A stretch of DNA of 5,104 nt from Flavobacteriia bacterium (GTDB lineage: Bacteria > Bacteroidota > Bacteroidia > Flavobacteriales > Flavobacteriaceae), in the NCBI GenBank assembly GCA_003973375.1, contig QNYL01000099.1, forward strand, positions 1-5,104. The letters are read 5' to 3'. The notes beneath the pieces are model-generated. The model searched no databases and was not told the origin of the DNA. It saw nothing but the letters and a program-made list of their open reading frames with translations. Below are positions 1-5,104 of the stretch, piece after piece; positions within the stretch are counted from its first letter, which is position 1; each line of letters begins with the position of its first letter. The translations under genes were made by a program, and so were the position numbers.

Positions 1-350
1 CCTGTTCCACCCTCTACAACCATGGTTAAGATTCTTCTCATTATTTTGGAGGTTTTTTCGGAAATCACTCTTCTCTCTTTAATAGATGGAAATCTCTTCA
101 GGGTTTTTCCTTTCTCATCGACAATAGCGGAAAGAATTTTTGGTTTTACGTAGTATCCCCCATTTACAAGAACCGAATAAGCTGCAGCAAGTTGCAGTGT
201 TGTGGTTAAAATATTATGACCAAAAGAGAGGGTTGCAAACTCTACTTCTCTCCACTTTTTCCAGTTTCTCAGTTTCCCAGGGTTTTCACCAGGGAGCTCT
301 ACTCCTGTTTTACTTCCAAAATTTGTTGAGCTAATTTCAAAGATCAATCC
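1..350 (-). CDS. Penicillin-binding protein transpeptidase domain, FtsI-like, internal fragment
   Basis: Reading the minus strand from about 350 down to 3 gives an uninterrupted frame of ~116 codons. In order it shows NFGSKTGVELPGENPG (the conserved FGxKTGxxLPGE block between the SxN and KTG catalytic motifs), then ATLSFGHNILTTTLQLAAAY and VLVNGGYYVKPKIL (the SFG..hxxTxLQLAxAYxxLxNGG block), then ISEKTSKIMRRILTMVVEGGTG, which normally comes just before the catalytic KTGT motif. The order is that of the transpeptidase domain of FtsI/PBP3-type class B PBPs, periplasmic enzymes that cross-link septal peptidoglycan. The catalytic SxxK and SxN motifs would lie beyond the junction, and KTGT beyond position 1; none is in the window. 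Similarity fades near 345-350, where the oppositely oriented lhgO remnant begins. In style it differs from the FtsI of Bacteroidota as I remember it (their block is closer to GYG..xTPLQ), so it may come from another phylum. The family call is firm; the origin is inference. Confidence 0.82.
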
Positions 351-360
351 GGAGAGCGCC
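345..360. other. Abrupt junction between two 5'-truncated, head-to-head genes
   Basis: Penicillin-binding protein similarity (minus strand) ends near 345-350 and LhgO similarity (plus strand) starts near 355-358. Both genes lose their N-terminal halves here and no promoter or intergenic spacer separates them. No inverted repeat, target duplication or transposase is visible at the join. It behaves as a breakpoint, of either biological or assembly origin. Confidence 0.7.
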
Positions 361-1059
361 TTGTTTACTTCTTGTAAAGTGGAGGAAATAACCTCTGATA
401 AGAATTATAAGGAACTACATACTACCGGAGGTGATTTTAAGGCGGAGAAGGTGATCTTTTGTGCAGGGCTGGAATCAGACAGGCTTGCCAATATAGATGG
501 TTTAAAACTCGATGTGCAGATCGTGGGTTTTCGGGGAGATTATTATGAACTGGATGAGAAAGCTCGAAACAAAATTAAGAATCTTGTCTATCCGGTTCCC
601 GATCCGAAATTTCCATTTTTAGGGGTACATTTTACAAGAATGATCAAAGGCGGGGTTGAATGTGGTCCCAATGCGGTATTTACATTTAAAAGAGAAGGCT
701 ATAAAAGAACAGATTTCGATCTGAGAGATACAGCTCAGGCTCTGAGTTTTAAAGGAACCTGGAAATTATTCTTTAAATTCTGGCGGAAAGGTATTGATGA
801 GTATAAACGGGCTTTTTCGAAAACACTTTTTGTAAAAGAACTCTCTAAAATGATGCCTGAAATCACTAAGGATGATGTGGTTTTTTCAAGATCGGGCGTT
901 AGAGCCCAGGCAATTGATCAGGATGGAAATATGGTTGACGACTTTAAGATTATCAATCATAAAGGTTCTCTTCATGTGATCAATGCACCGTCACCGGCAG
1001 CAACTGCCTGCCTGGCTATTGCCGATGAGATCGTCTCAAGAATTCTGGAAATAAATTAG
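361..1059 (+). pseudogene. lhgO: L-2-hydroxyglutarate dehydrogenase/oxidase LhgO, C-terminal part (5' truncated)
   Basis: The frame is open from 220, but similarity starts only around 355; no proper start exists and TTG at 361 is a nominal one. LhgO is an FAD enzyme that oxidises L-2-hydroxyglutarate to 2-oxoglutarate, passing electrons to the respiratory chain in E. coli; it removes a side product of central metabolism. Counting from 361, the visible family blocks are FCAGLESDRLA (33-43), FRGDYY (57-62), YPVPDP (77-82), FLGVHFTRM (86-94), CGPNAVF (101-107), KREGYKRTDF (110-119), GVRAQA (179-184) and NAPSPAAT (208-215, the C-terminal FAD-contacting region). The full-length family is about 400-420 residues; here 232 remain, so roughly 165-190 residues including the N-terminal GxGxxG dinucleotide-binding motif are missing. 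The rest has no internal stop or frameshift and ends normally at TAG, 39 bases before a terminator. The loss coincides with the PBP junction. A true pseudogene and an assembly artefact cannot be told apart from this sequence. Confidence 0.88.
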
Positions 1060-1097
1060 AAGATGATATTGAAGAAGTTTACGGAGCCATAACGAAT

Positions 1098-1126
1098 AAA
1101 AAAGCAGCCGACAGGCTGCTTTTTTT
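1098..1126. terminator. Bidirectional intrinsic terminator between lhgO and mscS
   Basis: Six A's (1098-1103) are followed by GCAGCC (1104-1109), a GACA loop (1110-1113), the perfect complement GGCTGC (1114-1119) and seven T's (1120-1126). On the plus strand it is a GC-rich stem with a U tract, 39 bases after the lhgO stop. On the minus strand the A run becomes a six-U tract, 21 bases after the mscS stop. It therefore suits both convergent genes. Confidence 0.85.
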
Positions 1127-1146
1127 AAGATTTTTTTTAAATTTTA

Positions 1147-1959
1147 CTAATTCTGTTGTATATGAACATCCATTTGCGGGAATGGAATATTGATTCCTGA
1201 ACTGTTAAATGAGTTGTAAACATTTTCATTCATATCAAAAAATACATCCCAGTAATCTTCTCCTTTAGCCCATACTCTTACGGTAAGATTGACAGAACTG
1301 TCTCCCAGTTCTGACAAGCCAATAAAAGAAGGAGGATCTTTTAAAATACGCTGGTCTTCAGCAATTAACTTATTGATTATTCCTCTTGCTTTTTCTACAC
1401 TGTCACCATAACCAATACCGAAGGTAAGATCCACTCTTCTGATGGGCTCAGTTGAATAATTAACCATGGCACCGGTAGATAATCCGCCGTTAGGCAGAAT
1501 AACTGTTCTGTTATCTAAAGTATTGAGAATTGTATTAAAGATTTGAATCTGTTTAACAGTACCGATATACCCTTGAGCTTCAAGATAATCGCCAACTTTA
1601 AAGGGTTTAAATATCAGAATCATAACTCCTCCTGCAAAATTCTGAAGGGTTCCTGATAAAGCCATACCCACAGCCAGTCCGACAGCACCTAAAATTGCGA
1701 TAAAAGAGGTCATTTGAACTCCTAGCATTCCCAAAACACTAATGGCAAGCAAGACTTTTAATAAGATACTTACAAGACTCTTAAGGAAGGGTTTAAGCGA
1801 AGCATCAATATCGCGTTTGTCCATCATTTTGTTAAATCCGTTTGCGATTATTTTTATCACCCATACACCTATAATCCAAACAATTATTGCACCTATGAGT
1901 CTGGGACCATAATCTAATATGATTTTGTTGATTTCAATAAAAATTGTTTTTGTATCCAT
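1147..1959 (-). CDS. mscS: Small-conductance mechanosensitive channel, MscS family
   Basis: A 270-residue inner-membrane channel that opens under membrane tension and releases solutes during hypo-osmotic shock. Predicted membrane segments are at about 19-41, 58-82 and 84-119; the last is the Gly/Ala-rich pore helix GAVGLAVGMALSGTLQNFAG (91-110). It is followed by the beta domain (FKPFKVGDYLEAQG, 117-130; DNRTVILPNG, 149-158) and the alpha/beta vestibule, ending in IPFPQMDVHI, which matches the PYPQMDV end of E. coli MscS. By hand alignment from memory, E. coli pore residues L105 and L109 correspond to L95 and M99, hinge G113 to G103 and G121 to G111, so one ring of the pore seal is Met in place of Leu. 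The length is close to the 286 residues of E. coli MscS, and there are no extra domains. The start is ATG (1957-1959) with a weak AAAGG about 7 bases upstream. The upstream secreted-protein gene ends only 26 bp before it with no terminator between, so the two are probably co-transcribed. Confidence 0.95.
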   Translation of the reverse strand: MDTKTIFIEINKIILDYGPRLIGAIIVWIIGVWVIKIIANGFNKMMDKRDIDASLKPFLKSLVSILLKVLLAISVLGMLGVQMTSFIAILGAVGLAVGMALSGTLQNFAGGVMILIFKPFKVGDYLEAQGYIGTVKQIQIFNTILNTLDNRTVILPNGGLSTGAMVNYSTEPIRRVDLTFGIGYGDSVEKARGIINKLIAEDQRILKDPPSFIGLSELGDSSVNLTVRVWAKGEDYWDVFFDMNENVYNSFNSSGINIPFPQMDVHIQQN

Positions 1960-1985
1960 AATTTAAACCTTTTATATATTAATAT

Positions 1986-3029
1986 TTATCTTCTTCTGTA
2001 TAAATTTCTTGGTGTTGCTGCTCTTGAATAGGATCTGCTGGGCCTTGTACTGGGTTTTAGCGCAGGTCTTGTACGTGAAGCAGGTCTGGCGCTGGGTCTG
2101 GCAGAAGGCCTGGTTGTATGTTTAGTTCTTGGTCTGGTGCTTGGTCTGGTGCTTGGCTTTGTACTTGGTCTTGTTAATGGTTTAATATTTGGCCTTGTTG
2201 ATGGTTTTGCACTCGGTTTTGTAACTGGCCTTCCTGTAGATTTATAATCACGGGTGCCGGGTCTGTTACCAGCCTTATTTGAAACATATCTTTTCCGTCT
2301 GTGATTCAATTCGGTTTTGTTCGATACGCCGGGATTACGTTTTTTAAAACTTTTATCAGGATTGCGTTTAAAATAATCGTTTTGATTTGACCTGCGGTTA
2401 TAATTGTTGTTGATCCTTACATTATTCCGGTTAAAATTGATATTTACATTGATATGTGCATGTACATGGCCTCTGTAAATATGAGGAGGATAAGCTCTCC
2501 AGGGATACCAGTAATGTGGATGATGTCCCCAGTACCAGGGAGAATGCCATGGACGGTAAGTCGCCATCCAAAAAAAGGTAAAAAATACAGGAATCACAGG
2601 GTAAACAGGAGTAATATAATAATTTGGACCATACATATCAACGTTTCCAACAACCTGCACCTTGGTTGTATTGTCCTTATCCTTTACAACATCAATCACC
2701 GCTATTTCCTGATACTGATCTTTCCCGATAACGGCTTCCAAAACAATGCTGTGTACATTTCCATTGGCTGATTCCACAACCCGGATATAGTCAACTTCGC
2801 CATCATTGTTCAGGTCGAGATTGGATATTTTTAAATCGGGATCATTCAGTTTTTTTTCAAAATCCTCCAGGTCTTTTGCTTCACCAAAAATAGATGCTAC
2901 TGCTTCAAGATCCATATTGTCACTGATGTCGGAACTGCTGGCTTCGATGGTTGTTACATCCTGAGCCGAAATTTGATTAAAACCGACAATCAATAGTAAA
3001 AAAAATAGTTTTAAAGCATGCGTTTTCAT
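1986..3029 (-). CDS. Secreted protein with aromatic/His-rich middle and basic [ST]x[RK]P-repeat tail; function unknown
   Basis: I chose ATG at 3027-3029 (347 residues). The frame stays open to a TTG at 3053, but the signal peptide begins right after the ATG: KTHALKLFFLLLIVGFNQ, with likely cleavage in ISA-Q at about residue 22/23. Then come a mixed alpha/beta N-terminal domain (~24-135) with a calcium-loop-like segment DLNNDGEVDYIRVVE (72-86); a hydrophobic stretch (ITPVYPVIPVFFTFFWMA, ~139-156); a Trp/Tyr/His-rich segment (YRPWHSPWYWGHHPHYWYPW, 158-177) plus HVHAH; an Asn-rich linker (~193-218); and a very basic tail (~219-347) dominated by four-residue [ST]-[TA]-[RK]-P units. I recall proteins with the N-terminal and aromatic parts as common, uncharacterised secreted proteins of Bacteroidota; no enzyme motif is visible. 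The basic tail could bind anionic polymers such as LPS, capsule or nucleic acid (inference). The EF-type loop has Arg where the twelfth ligand is usually Glu, so calcium binding is uncertain. It is the first gene of a likely operon with mscS. Confidence 0.85.
   Translation of the reverse strand: MKTHALKLFFLLLIVGFNQISAQDVTTIEASSSDISDNMDLEAVASIFGEAKDLEDFEKKLNDPDLKISNLDLNNDGEVDYIRVVESANGNVHSIVLEAVIGKDQYQEIAVIDVVKDKDNTTKVQVVGNVDMYGPNYYITPVYPVIPVFFTFFWMATYRPWHSPWYWGHHPHYWYPWRAYPPHIYRGHVHAHINVNINFNRNNVRINNNYNRRSNQNDYFKRNPDKSFKKRNPGVSNKTELNHRRKRYVSNKAGNRPGTRDYKSTGRPVTKPSAKPSTRPNIKPLTRPSTKPSTRPSTRPRTKHTTRPSARPSARPASRTRPALKPSTRPSRSYSRAATPRNLYRRR
2037..2231 (-). repeat. Degenerate 12-bp tandem repeats encoding [ST]-x-[RK]-P units
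   Basis: About 16 units, many of them four-residue and Pro/Arg/Lys/Thr-rich (examples: TKP-SAKP-STRP, RPSTKPSTRPSTRP), form the tail of the secreted protein. In DNA the plus strand shows repeated ggtctggtgctt-like 12-mers, with an identical neighbouring pair near 2131-2155 and more diverged copies on both sides. A few three- or six-residue irregularities (RTKHTTRP, ASRTRP) break the period. The repeat stays in frame throughout. Confidence 0.8.
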
Positions 3030-3041
3030 ATTTTTGAATTT

Positions 3042-3049
3042 TATGTTTG
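3042..3049 (+). promoter_or_regulatory. Candidate -7 element for the MATE transporter gene
   Basis: The plus strand reads TATGTTTG, again a TAnnTTTG match, 82 bases before the TTG start at 3132. Transcription would start near 3055, leaving a leader of ~77 bases. There is no good TTTG at the -33 position, and chance matches are expected in AT-rich DNA. Confidence 0.25.
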
Positions 3050-3078
3050 GCAAAAATATTTTTAAGCATAAATAAAGT

Positions 3079-3086
3079 CAAAGATA
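3079..3086 (-). promoter_or_regulatory. Candidate Bacteroidota -7 element for the secreted-protein/mscS operon
   Basis: The minus strand reads TATCTTTG, an exact match to the TAnnTTTG -7 consensus of Bacteroidota primary-sigma promoters. It lies about 50 bases upstream of the ATG at 3029, which would give a leader of ~43 bases. No clear TTTG -33 element is seen at the usual ~19-base spacing, only a T run, so this is a motif-based suggestion. Confidence 0.4.
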
Positions 3087-3131
3087 ATATTTTAATCATA
3101 AAAAACGACCTCTATAAATAAATTAGTTATC

Positions 3132-4496
3132 TTGTTTTTTAAAAAATATACTTCTGAATTTAAATACAATTTTAAACTGGCTTATCCTGTTATGATAGGC
3201 CATCTGGGGCATATTTTTGTTGGATTTGCAGATAATGTAATGGTGGGAAGGCTGGGCGCAGCACCCCTTGCGGCAGTTTCACTGGGGAATAGTTTTGTTT
3301 TTATTGCTTTTTCTCTCGGGATCGGATTTTCATTTGCCATTACCCCTCTGATCGCTGAAGCGGATGGAGAACAAAATATTGAGAAGGGAAGAAGTTATTT
3401 TCAGCATGGTTTTATACAATGTCTGGTATTTGGAATTTTAATGTTCCTGATGCTCATTTTTGCTACACCGCTGATGAAATATATGAAGCAACCACCGGAA
3501 GTGGTTGAACTTGCAATTCCATATCTGAATATCGTTGCTTTTTCTATGATTCCGCTGATGATCTTCCAGGCTTTTAAACAATTTACCGACGGACTTTCAC
3601 AGACCAAATACGGTATGCAGGCAACCCTAATTGCCAATGTGGTTAATGTGGTTCTAAACTTTTTGCTCATCTACGGTATCTGGATTTTTCCCAGAATGGA
3701 GCTGAAAGGAGCAGCAATAGGAACCCTTATTTCTCGCATTGTGATGGTGGTATTTATTGTGATGATTCTAAAATCAAAAGATAAGTTCAAGCCCTTTTTT
3801 GTCATATTGAAAAAGACAGATTTCCATAAAAAGGTTTTTTATAAGATTATGAATCTCGGATTTCCCTCTGCCATGCAGATGCTTTTTGAAGTGGGAATTT
3901 TTACAGCAACAGTATGGCTGGCAGGTTCACTTGGAACCGTTGATCAGGCGGCAAATCAGATTGCGCTTAACCTGTCGTCAATGACCTTTATGATCGCCGT
4001 TGGGCTGGGAACTACAGGAACTATCCGGGTTGGAAACCAAAAAGGTATGAAAAACTTTACAGAACTGAGAAGGATTAGTTTTTCTATCTTTTTTCAGGTT
4101 TTTTTAATCGAATTTGTTTTTGCCATTCTCTTCCTTACTTTTAAAGATGTTCTACCAACGCTCTACATCAACGATGCCGCCGTAATATCTACAGCTGCCT
4201 CCTTATTGCTTATAGCAGGATTCTTTCAATTGTCTGATGGAATTCAGGTTGTGATGCTGGGGGCCTTACGGGGAATGCAGGATGTTAAAATACCCACTTA
4301 TATTACCTTTGTGGCTTACTGGATTATTGGTGTGCCTATAAGTTATGTGCTGGGAAAGGAAATGGGATATGGATCACAGGGATTATGGATAGGATTGTTA
4401 AGTGGTTTAACAGCTTCGGCCATAATGTTGTATATTCGTTTTAATTATCTGACAAAGAAATTGATTGCTCAAAAAAAGATTAAAATATGGGTGTAG
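3132..4496 (+). CDS. MATE-family (NorM-like) multidrug/toxin efflux transporter
   Basis: A 454-residue polytopic inner-membrane protein with the two-lobed, 12-helix MatE layout; the family uses a Na+ or H+ gradient to export cationic drugs and toxic metabolites. Lobe 1 begins PVMIGHLGHIFVGFADNVMVG (19-39) and includes LAAVSLGNS (46-54); lobe 2 begins NLGFPSAMQMLFEVGIF (241-257). Acidic residues D34 (ADNVMVG), E253 (LFEVGIF) and D369 (QLSDGIQVVMLGALRG) align by eye with D36, E255 and D371 of Vibrio cholerae NorM, the cation-coupling residues, so it looks functional and NorM-class. The family is usually 440-470 residues. The start is an inference: after the in-frame stop at 3099-3101 there is no ATG before 3192, and starting there would remove part of helix 1, so TTG at 3132 (MFFKKYTSEFKYNFKLAYPVM) is the best choice. 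No Shine-Dalgarno is seen. Its end overlaps the next gene by 10 bases, implying translational coupling. The substrate cannot be read from the sequence. Confidence 0.93.
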   Translation: MFFKKYTSEFKYNFKLAYPVMIGHLGHIFVGFADNVMVGRLGAAPLAAVSLGNSFVFIAFSLGIGFSFAITPLIAEADGEQNIEKGRSYFQHGFIQCLVFGILMFLMLIFATPLMKYMKQPPEVVELAIPYLNIVAFSMIPLMIFQAFKQFTDGLSQTKYGMQATLIANVVNVVLNFLLIYGIWIFPRMELKGAAIGTLISRIVMVVFIVMILKSKDKFKPFFVILKKTDFHKKVFYKIMNLGFPSAMQMLFEVGIFTATVWLAGSLGTVDQAANQIALNLSSMTFMIAVGLGTTGTIRVGNQKGMKNFTELRRISFSIFFQVFLIEFVFAILFLTFKDVLPTLYINDAAVISTAASLLLIAGFFQLSDGIQVVMLGALRGMQDVKIPTYITFVAYWIIGVPISYVLGKEMGYGSQGLWIGLLSGLTASAIMLYIRFNYLTKKLIAQKKIKIWV

Positions 4497-5104
4497 TATT
4501 GCATCAAACCTCTAAGAATACATTGATCATTTTCCTCGGATTTTTCGTGGGAGGAATCAATGTGCTGTTTCTTTATACCCATTTTCTGGAAGATGATTAT
4601 TACGGACTTGTTACTTTTCTTCTGTCATCAGCCAATATTCTTTTGCCTTTGATGGTATTTGGAATGCAGCATACCATTATAAAATTCTTTTCTTCTTATA
4701 AATCGAAGATCAATCGGGATAACTTTCTGATCACAGCCATCTTTTTACCAATTTTGATCATCTTACCGTTGGGATTTCTGGGAAGTTTGTTTTATAATTT
4801 TATAACAGAGATCCTTTCAAAAGAGAATATTATCATAAAGGATTATACTTGGCTGATCTTTTTCCTGGCTGTTTTTATGGGATATTTTGAGGTCTTCTAT
4901 GCCTGGAGTAAGGTCCAATTTCAATCGGTGTTTGGTAATTCTATAAGAGAACTCTTTGCGAGGATCAGTATTAGTTTTCTCCTATTTGCTGTGTATTTTC
5001 ATTGGATTGACAATGAGCAGTTTATCTATGCAATAGTATGGGTTTACTTTTTAAGAATGCTGATCATGATGATCTATGCCTTTCGTTTGTATATGCCGGA
5101 AACG
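4487..5104 (+). CDS. Polysaccharide/LPS export flippase-like membrane protein (MOP superfamily), 3' end beyond window
   Basis: ATG at 4487 opens a frame of 206 codons without a stop up to the window edge, so the C-terminal half is missing. It begins MGVVLHQTSKNTLIIFLGFF and continues with NVLFLYTHFLEDDYYGLVTF and ANILLPLMVFGMQHTIIKFF (50-69). This resembles the N-terminus of the Wzx/RfbX-like 'lipopolysaccharide biosynthesis protein' group of flavobacteria, which move lipid-linked sugars across the inner membrane. Hydrophobic segments lie near 12-31, 41-62, 82-104, 120-140, 157-172 and 179-199, with charged loops such as YKSKINRDNF (71-80) between them. The usual family length is ~430-500, so somewhat less than half is present. 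The start codon lies inside the end of the MATE gene (10-base overlap, different frame), which suggests one operon with coupled translation. No glycosyltransferase is visible, so the sugar substrate is unknown. The superfamily call is good; the exact role is inferred. Confidence 0.8.
   Translation, partial: MGVVLHQTSKNTLIIFLGFFVGGINVLFLYTHFLEDDYYGLVTFLLSSANILLPLMVFGMQHTIIKFFSSYKSKINRDNFLITAIFLPILIILPLGFLGSLFYNFITEILSKENIIIKDYTWLIFFLAVFMGYFEVFYAWSKVQFQSVFGNSIRELFARISISFLLFAVYFHWIDNEQFIYAIVWVYFLRMLIMMIYAFRLYMPET

Noticed and set aside
140..334. Plus-strand open frame of 64 codons
   Set aside because: It lies opposite the PBP fragment, whose minus-strand translation has clear family motifs; this frame has no recognisable features.
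340..365. Insertion sequence or transposon end at the junction
   Set aside because: There is no inverted repeat, target duplication or transposase sequence on either side within the window.
1060..1097. Possible small gene or leader after lhgO
   Set aside because: It is only 38 bases, has no ORF of note and precedes a terminator; it reads as an untranslated tail.
1960..1985. Terminator or promoter between the secreted protein and mscS
   Set aside because: The 26 bases are AT-rich without a hairpin or a TAnnTTTG match, so they give no reason to separate the two genes.
2037..2231. CRISPR-like or intergenic repeat array
   Set aside because: The units are 12 bp, contiguous, degenerate and in frame within a gene; there are no spacers.
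2454..2771. Plus-strand open frame of 105 codons
   Set aside because: It is antisense to the secreted-protein gene, which has a signal peptide and family-like composition; this frame shows no domain or credible start signal.
3030..3053. TTG at 3053 as the start of the secreted protein
   Set aside because: The signal peptide directly follows the ATG at 3029; the eight extra residues would add a non-native stretch, and ATG is much preferred.
3401..3670. Minus-strand open frame of 89 codons
   Set aside because: It is antisense to the MATE gene, which carries well-conserved motifs throughout this stretch.

Overview
The window reads as mostly one genome of a Bacteroidota organism, probably a Flavobacteriaceae relative. 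The evidence is an AT-rich composition, A/T-rich leaders in place of strong Shine-Dalgarno sites, TAnnTTTG-type -7 promoter elements, and protein sequences of flavobacterial style. That assignment covers about 350 to 5104. The first ~350 bases look different and seem joined to the rest by an abrupt junction.

Layout: (1) 1 to ~350, minus strand: an internal piece of an FtsI-type penicillin-binding protein (transpeptidase domain), cut by the window edge at its C-terminal side and by the junction at its N-terminal side. (2) ~355-1059, plus strand: the C-terminal ~230 residues of an L-2-hydroxyglutarate dehydrogenase/oxidase (LhgO), without its N-terminal FAD-binding part. The two genes lie head to head and both lose their 5' ends at the same place. 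This points to a chimeric join or a rearrangement, not to two intact genes. (3) 1098-1126: a hairpin with A and T tracts that can terminate transcription from both sides. (4) 1147-3029, minus strand: a probable two-gene operon, made of a secreted protein with an aromatic/His-rich middle and a very basic [S/T]-x-[R/K]-P repeat tail, followed 26 bp later by an MscS-type mechanosensitive channel. (5) 3030-3131: a divergent, AT-rich promoter region. (6) 3132-5104, plus strand: a MATE-family Na+/H+-coupled efflux transporter, overlapped by 10 bases by a polysaccharide/LPS flippase-like membrane protein that runs off the window.

All of the complete genes concern the cell envelope (osmotic release, a secreted basic protein, drug/toxin export, polysaccharide export). 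The lhgO remnant is metabolite-repair metabolism. I found no RNA gene, CRISPR array, insertion sequence or clearly new defence or mobile system. The best leads are the abrupt junction, the secreted repeat protein paired with MscS, and the overlapping pair of MOP-superfamily transporters.
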